Positions 23,614 through 32,040 of a DNA stretch of 36,125 nucleotides are shown here, one piece after another (the stretch's first letter is position 1; each line of letters begins with the position of its first letter). The notes under the pieces are model-generated. The model did no database searches and had not been told where the DNA came from. It saw nothing but the letters and a program-made list of their open reading frames with translations. The DNA comes from an uncultured Lachnospiraceae bacterium. Lineage in GTDB: Bacteria; Bacillota; Clostridia; Lachnospirales; Lachnospiraceae. The stretch covers positions 1 through 36,125 of the forward strand of contig CAJUQB010000053.1 in NCBI GenBank assembly GCA_910588285.1, in the 5' to 3' direction. The translations under genes were made by a program, and so were the position numbers.

Positions 23614-24528
23614 TTACAGGCTTCTTAGGAAATCATAGTCAAGCTGTACGCAGCAGGCATTGGTTCCGTCGGAGCCTTCGTAGTGGTAATATTCCCGTTC
23701 ATTGACATAGGCTTCGCAGCCCTGAGCCTCTGCGGCAGCTGCCAGGGCATGCCAGTCAATGATCCCCTGGCCCAGGGCGCCGTTCCAGCTGCGGGATTCG
23801 TACAGCTCCTGCTTCATAGCCTCCGTGAGGATGGGAACGCCTGTCTTAGGATCCCGTTCCAGCCCGTCGCGGAAGATTCGGGATGGGAAATGCTCTGTCT
23901 CCTCCGGCGTGGCGGCAACCCGGGTGCACTCCTTCACATGGATCAGGGGGAAACGGCCCGGATTACTGCGGATATAGGCAGCCAGACCGCCGGAGCCGGA
24001 CTGGGGGGAGGCGGGATCAAGAAGGTCTGCCCCGGCCAGGGCTGCCCAGCCTGCGTCCAGCTCAAAGCTTACAAGCTCCGGGTCAGTCTGTGCCAGCAGG
24101 ATATCGTAAATTCTTGTTTTTCCCTCCTCCCCTTTGACCCAGCGGAATTCATCCGCATGGTTGTGGAGGACAGCCTTCAGGCCATGGGACCGGTAGAAGC
24201 GGCCCTGCTCATTCAGCTCCCTGCAGGCAGCCTCCAAGGCCTTCCGGGTCTGATGGGCAGGATCCAGGGCAACGGTCATGTACCGGGCGCCGATGGCGTT
24301 GGCAAAGTCCATATCCTTCACATTGCCGATGGAATGTACTGAGCGCACGGCAAGGTGCAGCTCCTTCAAATACTGGCAGAACTCATTGACAGGCATTCCC
24401 TCCGTGTTGCAGCCCACCAGCTCCACGCCGTCATAGCCCACCCGGGAGAACAGCTCCAAAGCCTTGAGAAGCCCCTCCGGAAAGGTGCGGATCATGGAAT
24501 ATACCTGGGCATATACTTTATCTTTCAT
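23614..24528 (-). CDS. Sugar phosphate isomerase/epimerase-like TIM-barrel protein
   Basis: A 304-residue protein of the xylose-isomerase-like TIM-barrel (AP_endonuc_2) family. Visible metal/substrate features are YDGVELVG, SIGNVKDMDFANAIGARYM, LHNHADEFRW, SFELDAGWAALAGADL and FPLIHVKECT. These fit a barrel with Glu/His/Asp metal ligands acting on sugars or inositols; the substrate is unknown. Start at 24528 gives an AAGGGAG site 8 bases upstream, while the ATG two codons earlier (24534) would be only 2 bases from it. It is the second gene of a two-gene operon behind the VOC gene, with a 32-base gap. A loosely conserved cysteine pair CCVQLDYDF ends the protein. Confidence 0.87.
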   Translation of the reverse strand: MKDKVYAQVYSMIRTFPEGLLKALELFSRVGYDGVELVGCNTEGMPVNEFCQYLKELHLAVRSVHSIGNVKDMDFANAIGARYMTVALDPAHQTRKALEAACRELNEQGRFYRSHGLKAVLHNHADEFRWVKGEEGKTRIYDILLAQTDPELVSFELDAGWAALAGADLLDPASPQSGSGGLAAYIRSNPGRFPLIHVKECTRVAATPEETEHFPSRIFRDGLERDPKTGVPILTEAMKQELYESRSWNGALGQGIIDWHALAAAAEAQGCEAYVNEREYYHYEGSDGTNACCVQLDYDFLRSL

Positions 24529-24560
24529 GGTCATAGCTCCCTTCTTTTTCCTGAAACAGC

Positions 24561-25031
24561 TTACTTGTCGATAAAATCATCCGGGTTGCCGGGAGCCCCG
24601 TGGTGGATCTCCGTATAAAAGCCAAGCTGAGCTAAGGTATCCAGGTAGGAAAAGCAGGGGGTTCCCTCGCCGTCACAGACCTCCAGAGCCGTCTTGTAGC
24701 CCTTTTCATGGTATTCCTTTACAAAGTCATCATATGCCGGTTCCGGCTTGAAGGCCAGATGATGTACGCCTGGGCCGTGCTCCTTGAGCCAGTCCATAAA
24801 CAGGCCCTCCGAGACCGGCTCGATCAGCTCGATTTCCAGGTTTTCGTCCCGGTACATGGCCCCCTTGAAGCGAAGATCCCCCGGCTCCCCGTTCATGGTC
24901 ATCCCGGGAATCATGTGGGGTTCAAAGGGCAGGACAGTCCAGGGCTCGAATCCAAAGGCCTGGAACTGCTTTACGGATTCCTCTACATTTGCAGTGACAA
25001 TGCCTACCTGCAGTAATTTTTTAAATTTCAT
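24561..25031 (-). CDS. VOC-family (glyoxalase-like) protein
   Basis: A 156-residue vicinal-oxygen-chelate protein, similar in layout to methylmalonyl-CoA epimerase. Two beta-alpha-beta-beta-beta modules are visible. Likely metal residues are a histidine in GVHHLAFK (about 91-98), the Glu in LEIELIEPV and the Glu in YTEIHHG. The first module lacks a clear N-terminal His (LLQVGIVTANVEE), so metal binding may differ from glyoxalase I. The ATG at 25031 follows AGGAGGT. It leads the operon with the isomerase-like gene, and both probably act in catabolism of a sugar- or polyol-derived compound. The actual reaction is unknown. Confidence 0.87.
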   Translation of the reverse strand: MKFKKLLQVGIVTANVEESVKQFQAFGFEPWTVLPFEPHMIPGMTMNGEPGDLRFKGAMYRDENLEIELIEPVSEGLFMDWLKEHGPGVHHLAFKPEPAYDDFVKEYHEKGYKTALEVCDGEGTPCFSYLDTLAQLGFYTEIHHGAPGNPDDFIDK

Positions 25032-25052
25032 GATAATACCTCCTGACGCTTT

Positions 25053-25090
25053 CGGTATAGTGGATACCGGTTTCTTTTGATTGGATTATA
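25053..25090 (-). promoter_or_regulatory. Promoter of VOC/isomerase operon with dyad
   Basis: A perfect minus-strand TATAAT (25090-25085) lacks a recognisable -35, suggesting an activator. A dyad CGGTAT (25053-25058)/ATACCG (25064-25069) lies just downstream of the expected start. Confidence 0.45.
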
Positions 25091-25157
25091 GCGGAACAGA
25101 AGAGGAAGCGCGGTGCTTTTTTTGAAGAAAAAAAACGACAGATTTGCTTTTTTATCA

Positions 25158-25206
25158 CCCCGAATCGTTGCTATGAACGGCCCCTCGGGCCGTTCATAGC
25201 AACAAT
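25158..25206. repeat. Palindromic intergenic repeat, copy 2
   Basis: A perfect 17-bp stem, GTTGCTATGAACGGCCC (25167-25183) and its complement (25187-25203) with loop CTC. The shared leader CCCCGAATCGTT (25158-25169) overlaps it. The A/T pair of copy 1 (10-56) is a G/C pair here. It lies between divergent genes. Confidence 0.75.
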
Positions 25207-25306
25207 TTTCCCTCCAAATCGCCACATTCTTTTAAAAATCACTTGAAAATCTCCCGGGAATATGAAACAATAAATCCATAAATTTTATTGTGGAAAAGGG
25301 ATGTAC

Positions 25307-25978
25307 ATGGATTGTAAGATTGTAGTAATTGAGGACGAGCCTCTGATCCGGCGGGAATTGAAAACCTTATTGGAAAATGCCATGTATCAGGTGACAGCGG
25401 TGGAGGAATTTCAGGGGCTGGCGGACCGGGTGCTGGCAGAGCAGCCGGAGCTGGTGCTGTTGGACGTGAACCTGCCGCAGCAGAACGGCTTTGACTTGTG
25501 TATGCAGCTGCGGCAGCAGACACAGGTGCCCATCATTTTCCTTACCAGCCGGACGGATTCCATGGATGAGCTGAACGGGATGCTGAAGGGCGGGGACGAT
25601 TATGTGACCAAGCCCTACCAGGCGCCGATCCTGCTGGCGCGGATAGCCGCCGTGCTGAAGCGCACCAGGGGAGCCAGGCGGGAGACGGCTGTATACAGTC
25701 ATAGGGGTGTGGCCCTTGATATTTCCAGGTGCTGCATTTCCCGGAATGGGGAGAGCGAGGAGCTCACCAAGAACGAGATGAAGATTCTGCACCGGCTCTA
25801 CCGGCAGCCGGGGGAATATGTGTCCCGGCTGGAGCTGATCGAGTATCTGTGGGAGAACCAGGTGTATATTGACGACAATACCTTAAGCGTCCACGTGGCC
25901 AGGATCCGGGAGAAGCTTAGGAGCCTGGGGGTGGAGGAGTTCGTGGAGACCAAGAGGGGGATTGGGTATCGGATATGA
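25307..25978 (+). CDS. Response regulator, OmpR family (BceR-like)
   Basis: A 223-residue two-component response regulator. The receiver domain has the acidic pair Glu9/Asp10, phospho-acceptor Asp53 (LVLLDVNLP), Thr80 and Lys102 (DDYVTKPY). The C-terminal winged helix (about 125-220) ends in VETKRGIGYRI, typical of OmpR. Short-sensor kinase and ABC transporter genes follow, a set known for peptide-antibiotic (BceRS-type) detoxification. The start at 25307 has AAAAGGG 6 bases upstream; the ATG at 25301 abuts that site. The stop overlaps the kinase ATG. Confidence 0.95.
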   Translation: MDCKIVVIEDEPLIRRELKTLLENAMYQVTAVEEFQGLADRVLAEQPELVLLDVNLPQQNGFDLCMQLRQQTQVPIIFLTSRTDSMDELNGMLKGGDDYVTKPYQAPILLARIAAVLKRTRGARRETAVYSHRGVALDISRCCISRNGESEELTKNEMKILHRLYRQPGEYVSRLELIEYLWENQVYIDDNTLSVHVARIREKLRSLGVEEFVETKRGIGYRI

Positions 25979-27000
25979 GACTGCTGCCGTTTTTCAAGGA
26001 TAAATTCCTGCTGCTCCTGCTGCATCTGTCATGTATGGCTGCGCTGGCAGCTTTTTTGCACCTGACAGGCTATGGCAGCGCGGGCATTCTGCTGCTCCTG
26101 ATTTGCTGGCTTCTGATTCTGTCTGCCTGGTTTGGCATCACCTTTCTGCGCCGAAGAAGGTATTTTGGGGAGATCAGCCAAATCATGGATCAGCTGGACC
26201 AGCGGTATCTTCTGGGGGAGCTTCTGCCGCCCTCCTTTCTGCTGGAGGACCGGCTGTACCGGGAGCTGATCCATGCCTCCAACAAAGCAGTGATCGAAGG
26301 GATCCGGAGCCTGGAGCAGGCTCAGAAGGACTACCGGGAGTATATCGAGAGCTGGATCCATGAGGTGAAGGCGCCTATCACCGGGATTTCCCTGCTGTCG
26401 GAGAACGGCCGGAGATCCCGGGACGCAGAGCTTCGCAAGGCCATGGAAGAGATCTGTCTGGAGAACCAGAGAATCGAGAATTATGTGGATATGGCCCTCT
26501 ATTACGCCAGGTCGGAGCAGGTGTATCAGGACTTCCTGATCCAGAGGACAGACCTGCAGCAGGTTGGCCAGGAGGTTCTGGAGAAGAACCGTCTGCTGCT
26601 GATCGGGAACCGGGTGCAGGCACGGGTGGACTGCCCGGATCCGGTCTACACGGATCGGAAATGGATCCTGTTTATATTAAACCAGATGATTCTGAACAGC
26701 GTCCGGTATTGCAGCGAGGCGCCGGTGTTTTCCATTTATACCAGGAAGGAACAGGACGGCGTGGTGCTGGCGGTAGAGGACAATGGCGTGGGCATTGAGC
26801 CAGGGGAGCTTTCCAGGATTTTTGAGAAGGGCTTCACCGGAACCAATGGCCGGGAGCGGAAACGGTCTACCGGGATGGGGCTGTACCTGTGCAGGAAGCT
26901 CTGTGATCAGCTGGGGATTGGACTTAGGGCAGAGTCAGAGCCGGGGAAGGGAACGCGGCTGCTGCTGGAATTTCCCATCAGCAGGTATGTGAGCAGATAG
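25975..27000 (+). CDS. Sensor histidine kinase, BceS-like
   Basis: A 341-residue membrane kinase. Two N-terminal transmembrane segments (about 10-30 and 36-56) with almost no extracellular loop define the intramembrane-sensing type, which depends on its ABC transporter to detect the ligand. The H-box is SWIHEVKAPITG with His129. The ATPase has N-box NQMILNSVRYC, G1 VEDNGVGIEPGEL and G2 STGMGLYLCRKL. The start at 25975 overlaps the regulator stop. Transporter genes lie 98 bases downstream under a separate promoter. Confidence 0.95.
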   Translation: MRLLPFFKDKFLLLLLHLSCMAALAAFLHLTGYGSAGILLLLICWLLILSAWFGITFLRRRRYFGEISQIMDQLDQRYLLGELLPPSFLLEDRLYRELIHASNKAVIEGIRSLEQAQKDYREYIESWIHEVKAPITGISLLSENGRRSRDAELRKAMEEICLENQRIENYVDMALYYARSEQVYQDFLIQRTDLQQVGQEVLEKNRLLLIGNRVQARVDCPDPVYTDRKWILFILNQMILNSVRYCSEAPVFSIYTRKEQDGVVLAVEDNGVGIEPGELSRIFEKGFTGTNGRERKRSTGMGLYLCRKLCDQLGIGLRAESEPGKGTRLLLEFPISRYVSR

Positions 27001-27007
27001 GTTGGGG

Positions 27008-27051
27008 TTTTCTTAAGAAAATGTAAGAGAACCGCAACCTATTTTTATACC
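27008..27051 (+). promoter_or_regulatory. Response-regulator-type promoter of ABC transporter
   Basis: Tandem half-sites TTAAGAAAAT and GTAAGAGAAC (10-base spacing, 27013-27032) lie in a region starting with the palindrome TTTTCTTAAGAAAA (27008-27021). A possible -10, TATACC (27046-27051), follows. The spacing places the second half-site near -35, as OmpR-family activators need. Confidence 0.5.
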
Positions 27052-27098
27052 AGGAGCCGCCATGTACTGGTATGATACTGCCAAAGGAGGAAAAAAAC

Positions 27099-27866
27099 AT
27101 GAACGAATACATTCGCGTCTGTGATGTGGAGAAATATTACGGAAATGCATCCCATGTGACCAAGGCAGTGGACCGGGTCAGCTTTTCGGTGGACCGGGGG
27201 GAATTTGTGGGGGTTATGGGGGCCTCGGGCTCTGGAAAGACCACCCTTCTGAACCTGCTGGCCACCATCGACCAGGTGACCTCCGGCCATATTTTTTACG
27301 AAAATACGGATATTACGATGCTTAAGGAGGATGGGCTGTCGGAGTTCCGCAAGGGGAATCTGGGCTTTGTGTTCCAGGAGTACAATCTTCTGGACATCCT
27401 GACCCTGGAGGAAAATATCGTGCTGGCCCTGACTGTGCAGGGGGAGAAGAAAAAGGAGATCCGAAAAAAGTGCCGGGAAATCATGGAGCTTCTGGAGATT
27501 GACGGGATCAGGGACCAATACCCATATCAGGTGTCCGGGGGCCAGAAGCAGCGGTGCGCCTGTGCCAGGGCCATGGTGAACCGCCCCAAGCTGCTGCTGG
27601 CAGACGAACCGACAGGAGCTTTGGATTCTCATTCGGCCCAGACCTTGCTGGAGACCTTCGGGAAGCTGAACCGGGAGATCGGGGCGACCATTTTGATGGT
27701 AACCCACGATGCCTTCTCCGCCAGCTATTGCAGCAGGATCCTGTTTCTGAAGGACGGGAGGATTTTCCATGAGCTGGTGCGGGGAGACAAGAGCAGGAAG
27801 GCATTTTTGCAGGAGGTGCTGGATGTTCTGTCCCTGACAGGAGGTGAGATGTCAGATGCTGGGTAA
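27099..27866 (+). CDS. ABC transporter ATP-binding protein, BceA-like
   Basis: A 255-residue nucleotide-binding subunit of a MacB/Bce-type transporter. Walker A is GASGSGKTT (41-49), the Q-loop region FVFQEYNLLD, ABC signature VSGGQKQR, and Walker B LLLADEPTGALD, with H-loop VTHD. The ATG at 27099 follows AAAGGAGG. The permease gene overlaps the end by 11 bases. In known Bce systems the transporter both protects against bacitracin-like or lantibiotic peptides and signals to the kinase. Confidence 0.96.
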   Translation: MNEYIRVCDVEKYYGNASHVTKAVDRVSFSVDRGEFVGVMGASGSGKTTLLNLLATIDQVTSGHIFYENTDITMLKEDGLSEFRKGNLGFVFQEYNLLDILTLEENIVLALTVQGEKKKEIRKKCREIMELLEIDGIRDQYPYQVSGGQKQRCACARAMVNRPKLLLADEPTGALDSHSAQTLLETFGKLNREIGATILMVTHDAFSASYCSRILFLKDGRIFHELVRGDKSRKAFLQEVLDVLSLTGGEMSDAG

Positions 27867-29919
27867 GCTGAGCCTGCGGAATATGAAGCGTTCCGCAAAG
27901 GATTATATGGTATATGTGCTGACCATGACGATTGTGGTTGCATTGATGTATGCGTTTAACAGCCTGATCTTCCAGAACGAGCTGGCAGAGTATTTTGAAT
28001 TGGTGGATCTGATGGCCGTGATGATCGGCTTTGCGACGGTATTCATTGTGCTGATCGTGGCTTGGCTCATCAATTATATGGTGCGTTTTATGCTGGAAAA
28101 ACGGAGCCGGGAGTTTGGCATTTATCTGCTGCTGGGAATGAAAAGGAAAATGATTTCCAGGCTCTATATGCGGGAGAATGTACTGCTGGGGGGCGTGGCG
28201 TTTTTGCTTGGAATGCTGGCCGGGGTATTGCTGCAGCAGGTGCTGCGGGCCGTGATGTACGCCATGCTGCAGCAGGAGTACCGCCTGCACGTTTCCTTCC
28301 ATGCCAATACGATTCTGTTGACAGTCCTTCTCTATATGGGCTGCTATCTGCTGGCCCTTCTGCGCTGCAAAAGAAAGTTCCGGAAGATGAATATCAGCGG
28401 TCTGATGCATGCAGAACGGCAGAACCAGGAGATTCGGGAAAAGTACGAGCCGGCGAAGCGGGTGCTGTTTCCCTTGTCGTGTCTGTTTATTGCCATGTTC
28501 TGGCTCTGGTTTGGCCATCTGAGCAGTGGGGGAGAGATTGTTATTTTCCTGGTGGGCCTGGTATTGACCATCTACCTGTTTTATCTGGGGATCTCCGCAT
28601 GGCTGATCTGCTATGTGAGAAAAGGCGGGAACAGGATCTACTGTGGACAGAACCTGTTTTTGATCCGGCAGTTTGCCTCAAAGATCCGGACCATGCAGTT
28701 TACCTTCGGCACCTTGACTGCGCTGTTTACCCTGGCCCTGATGGGAACCTCTGTCTCATTTATGTTCAATGACTATGAGAATACGGTGCTGCAGGGGAAG
28801 TTCCCCTTTGACGTTCAGGTTTACAGTGCAGATACAACGGATGATTTTGCAGATGAGCGGGAGGTGATCGACCGGTATGTGGAAGGAAGCACCTACTATA
28901 CGTATTCGATCTATACGGACGGAAAAAACAGGGCCAACGGCTGGATCCTGACCCATTTAAGGAGCTGGGGAACAATGTATCAGAACCCGGACGGGACGCC
29001 AAACTGGCCGCTGATTGAGGAGATGCTGTTGGAGGAACACACCTATTATTGGCAGGATACCTACATGGCCCTTTCCGATTATAACGCTTTGCGCAGGATC
29101 TTAGGATATGAGGAAAAATCCCTGGAGCAGGGCAGGTATCTGCTGCAGGTAAAGCCCCGGCTTCTGGAGGAGGTTCTGGAAGCCGGCGTAGATTTGGAGC
29201 TGGAGGGCCTGACCGAGGAGGGGGTGCTTACCTGCGGTGAGGTCATTGGAGATCCCTTTTCCCAGGATGGACACAACGGGGCGGATTATCTGCTGGTGGT
29301 ATCTGACGAGACGGCGGCAGGAATGCAGCCCTATTATGCGGAGATGGTGGCGCAGCTTCCCAAAGAGGCGCCGAAGGGTCTGCGGCGGGAGCTGGATGAT
29401 CTGGTGCGGGAGCCGGAGGAGGAGTTCGCCCTGTTTCCCTCCGGAGATCTCTGCTGCGGCTCCGATAACATCGTTTCCTATGCTGCCGTCAACCTGGTGC
29501 GGCGGGAGCTGGTTTTGGAGGTGAAATATATGCTGTCCTCCATTGTGATCCCCATGTTCTATATCGGGCTGGTATTTGTCTGCGTGGCTGTAACCGTGCT
29601 GTCAGTGCAGCAGCTGAGCGATTCGGCCAAATACCGGTTCCGGTACGAGGTATTGTTAAAGCTGGGGATGGGAAGAGCGGCAAGGAGCCGTCTCATTTTC
29701 AAGCAGCTGGCAGCCTATTATCTCTGCCCGGCGCTCCTGGCCATCCTGATCAGCGGGAAGATGATCCTCTTTATGAGCGGCCGGTTCGTGGCCATGACCG
29801 GCGTGCCGGCCGGCAGCGGCAAGTTCTTCCTTCAGAGCATTCTGCTGTTCTTTGGGATCTACCTGGTGTATTTTGCAGTGACCTATGTAGGCTTTTTGCG
29901 GAATGTGGAGGGAACCTAA
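27856..29919 (+). CDS. ABC transporter permease, BceB-like (FtsX)
   Basis: A 687-residue membrane protein. Four hydrophobic segments lie before residue 180, more at about 220-310, and a large extracellular domain follows at about 310-560, typical of BceB where the ligand-sensing loop sits between segments 7 and 8. The last three segments are around 565-685. The N-terminal pattern LSLRNMKRSAKDYMVYVLTM is family typical. The ATG at 27856 follows AGGAGGTGAG; a GTG at 27844 in frame lies inside that site and is rejected. The stop overlaps the convergent PHP gene stop. Confidence 0.94.
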   Translation: MLGKLSLRNMKRSAKDYMVYVLTMTIVVALMYAFNSLIFQNELAEYFELVDLMAVMIGFATVFIVLIVAWLINYMVRFMLEKRSREFGIYLLLGMKRKMISRLYMRENVLLGGVAFLLGMLAGVLLQQVLRAVMYAMLQQEYRLHVSFHANTILLTVLLYMGCYLLALLRCKRKFRKMNISGLMHAERQNQEIREKYEPAKRVLFPLSCLFIAMFWLWFGHLSSGGEIVIFLVGLVLTIYLFYLGISAWLICYVRKGGNRIYCGQNLFLIRQFASKIRTMQFTFGTLTALFTLALMGTSVSFMFNDYENTVLQGKFPFDVQVYSADTTDDFADEREVIDRYVEGSTYYTYSIYTDGKNRANGWILTHLRSWGTMYQNPDGTPNWPLIEEMLLEEHTYYWQDTYMALSDYNALRRILGYEEKSLEQGRYLLQVKPRLLEEVLEAGVDLELEGLTEEGVLTCGEVIGDPFSQDGHNGADYLLVVSDETAAGMQPYYAEMVAQLPKEAPKGLRRELDDLVREPEEEFALFPSGDLCCGSDNIVSYAAVNLVRRELVLEVKYMLSSIVIPMFYIGLVFVCVAVTVLSVQQLSDSAKYRFRYEVLLKLGMGRAARSRLIFKQLAAYYLCPALLAILISGKMILFMSGRFVAMTGVPAGSGKFFLQSILLFFGIYLVYFAVTYVGFLRNVEGT

Positions 29920-30779
29920 GGCAGCAGAGCCTTTTGATCCTTGATCCGCTGCAGACAGCAATAGGGAATCTGAAGGCGCCCTCTTCCGACGCCAAGACGG
30001 ATGTCAGGCTTGTTGGAGCCGTGGAAATCCGAGCCGCCGCTGATGAGGAGGGCGTATTTTTCGGCAAGATCCCTAACAGTGCGCTCCTGCTTGGCGGTGT
30101 AGGTGGAATAGATCCCCTCCAGGCCGTCCAGGCCGTGATCCTTCAGGGAGGCAACCAGAGCCTCCAGGCTGTCCGTGCCCATGGAACAGAGCATGGGGTG
30201 GGCAAAAAAGGCCAGGCCGCCTCCTTGGTGGATCAGGCTGACAGCCTCCATGGGGGTGATCCGCTCCCTGGGAACATAGCAGCGGCAGCTGTTGCCAATG
30301 TACTGGCGGAAGGCGGCGGCCATATTTCTCACATAGCCCCGATCTGCCAGAAAACGGGCAAAATGTGCCCGGGTCAGGACGCTGTCAGGGAAGGCGGCCC
30401 GAAGCTCCTCATAGGTAAAATCAAAGCCCTCCTCCTGAAGGCGCAGGACCATCTTCTTGTTCCGTTCCTCTCTGGCGTCACAGAATTCCTGCACCTTTCC
30501 AAGAAATGTAGTGTTGGCTTCATCGATGTAGTAGCCTAAGATATGGACTTCTGTGCCGCAATAGTCCGTGGACAGCTCAATGCCGGGCACAAGCTCAATG
30601 CCAAGGCGTTCTGCCGCCCTGCGGGCAGCAGGCAGGCCGGATACGGTGTCGTGGTCCGTGAGGGCAATGGCGGCAAGCTGCTGCTGTGCAGCCAGCTCCA
30701 TTAGCGCTTCCGGGGAGAGCATGCCGTCAGATTCGGTGGAGTGGGTGTGAAGATCAATGTATGCTTCAATTGGGTCCAT
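29916..30779 (-). CDS. PHP-domain phosphoesterase
   Basis: A 287-residue cytoplasmic metal-dependent phosphoesterase of the polymerase-and-histidinol-phosphatase family, related to proteins that hydrolyse 3',5'-nucleoside bisphosphates or short RNA 5' ends. Metal residues are in DLHTHSTESDG (His11, His13, Asp18), LTDHD (His43), Glu in GIELS, and GSDFHGSNKPD near the C-terminus. The ATG at 30779 follows AGGAG by 6 bases. It has its own promoter diverging from the LysR gene and its stop shares bases with the convergent permease gene; no terminator is visible between them. Confidence 0.92.
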   Translation of the reverse strand: MDPIEAYIDLHTHSTESDGMLSPEALMELAAQQQLAAIALTDHDTVSGLPAARRAAERLGIELVPGIELSTDYCGTEVHILGYYIDEANTTFLGKVQEFCDAREERNKKMVLRLQEEGFDFTYEELRAAFPDSVLTRAHFARFLADRGYVRNMAAAFRQYIGNSCRCYVPRERITPMEAVSLIHQGGGLAFFAHPMLCSMGTDSLEALVASLKDHGLDGLEGIYSTYTAKQERTVRDLAEKYALLISGGSDFHGSNKPDIRLGVGRGRLQIPYCCLQRIKDQKALLP

Positions 30780-30897
30780 GGGGGCTCCTTTCCTGTATTG
30801 GTGACAGAGGGGGACTGTATGCAGGGGAGGCTGGGGGATCGGGCAAATCAGAGGGCTCTCCCCTCAACCTGTTGGGCGCATCGTTATTCGCAGATTT

Positions 30898-30926
30898 ATT
30901 ATAGTATGCATCGGAAATAAAAGCAA
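30898..30926 (-). promoter_or_regulatory. Promoter of PHP gene
   Basis: Minus-strand TTGCTT (30926-30921), 17-base spacer, TATAAT (30903-30898). It is back-to-back with the LysR promoter, the two -35 boxes being only 3 bases apart. Confidence 0.72.
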
Positions 30927-30929
30927 GCC

Positions 30930-30958
30930 TTGACAGCGGGAGGCTAAGTTCGTAAGAT
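30930..30958 (+). promoter_or_regulatory. Promoter of first LysR gene
   Basis: TTGACA (30930-30935), 17-base spacer, TAAGAT (30953-30958). It is near-consensus, 36 bases before the start codon. Confidence 0.82.
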
Positions 30959-30994
30959 AAAGGAAAAATTAGATAACAGTAGAGGAGGTAGCAT

Positions 30995-31873
30995 ATGACC
31001 TTGACACAGATTCAATTTTTCCTGGAGACGGCCCGATGCAGGAATATTTCCACTGCGGCAGAGCATCTGTATACCACTCAGCCAGGCTTGAGCCGCCAGC
31101 TGACCTCCATGGAGCAGGAGCTGAATATGCAGCTGCTGCTCCGCAATAATAAGGGGATACGCCTGACGCCTGCGGGGCAGGTCCTGCAGGAGGAATTCCA
31201 GAAGCTGATGGAGCTGTATGTGGAGAGCATCCATAAGGCGCAGATCGCATCCAGGGGATATTCGGACACGATTTCCATCGGTATTCTGGAGGGGCTGAAA
31301 ATCGACGCTTTTTTGCCGCGGATCCTTGATTTTTTTAATACCAGCTATCCCCAGGCCCATATCTCCATCCGGCGTCTGACCTTCGGGAAGCTAATCCTGG
31401 AATTGCGGGAGCGGCAGCTGGATGCAGCAATCTCCCTGGACGTGAATTTTATTGGGAAGAAGGATCTGAAGCTGTACGACCTTATGCCCTACAGGGCTAT
31501 GTATTTTGTGCCGGCCCAGCACCCGCTGGCGGAAAGAGAGCAATTGGTGGCAGCAGATTTTCGGAATGTGCCTCTGGCCATTGTGGAGACATCGGATGCC
31601 GCGGAGGGCGTGGAAAAGGTACGGCAGTTTTTTCACCGACACGGGGGCTTTTGGCCCACCTTCCATTTTTCCTCCACTATGAAGGATACGCTGCTCTGGG
31701 TGGAAAGCGGGAGCAAATGTGCGCTGCTGAACGATTGCGTGGAGATTACCGATTCGGCCCTTGTAAAGGCGTACCCCACGGAGATTCCGGAGAAAAACTA
31801 TCTGCAGCTTGCCTGCCTGGAGGAAAATACCAATCAGATGCTGCGGGTACTGACAGAGTTTTTGTTTTCATAG
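30995..31873 (+). CDS. LysR-family regulator 1
   Basis: A 292-residue regulator with the N-terminal LysR HTH (about 1-60: MTLTQIQFFLETARC, then TAAEHLYTTQPGLSRQLTS) and a periplasmic-binding-protein-like effector domain (about 90-292). The ATG at 30995 follows AGAGGAGGT. The next gene starts 167 bases later behind a terminator-like hairpin and a separate promoter. It may control the URO-D/ASST genes, as LysR genes often do for neighbours, though they lie in the same direction and not divergently. Confidence 0.94.
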   Translation: MTLTQIQFFLETARCRNISTAAEHLYTTQPGLSRQLTSMEQELNMQLLLRNNKGIRLTPAGQVLQEEFQKLMELYVESIHKAQIASRGYSDTISIGILEGLKIDAFLPRILDFFNTSYPQAHISIRRLTFGKLILELRERQLDAAISLDVNFIGKKDLKLYDLMPYRAMYFVPAQHPLAEREQLVAADFRNVPLAIVETSDAAEGVEKVRQFFHRHGGFWPTFHFSSTMKDTLLWVESGSKCALLNDCVEITDSALVKAYPTEIPEKNYLQLACLEENTNQMLRVLTEFLFS

Positions 31874-31908
31874 AAGGTAATGCATCTGCCAAATCCTGCA
31901 GCTGCAAA

Positions 31909-31963
31909 AGGGGATGTCTGACAAGGCGGTATACCGTTTTGTTATGGCATCCTCTGTTTTTAT
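31909..31963 (+). terminator. Hairpin terminator after LysR 1
   Basis: A long imperfect stem-loop (GGGGATG pairs with CATCCTC, ACAA with TTGT, and central CGGTATACCG at 31927-31936), followed by GTTTTTAT. The central palindrome could instead be an operator. Confidence 0.55.
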
Positions 31964-31966
31964 CAT

Positions 31967-31996
31967 TTTACAGGCAGAGTCCCCGGGATATAAAAT
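31967..31996 (+). promoter_or_regulatory. Promoter of URO-D family gene
   Basis: TTTACA (31967-31972), then TATAAA (31989-31994, spacer 16) or TAAAAT (31991-31996, spacer 18), about 45 bases before the start. Confidence 0.6.
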
Positions 31997-32040
31997 AGCA
32001 TTATCAAGAAACTGTGAAAACAGGTAAGGAGGACAAGAGG

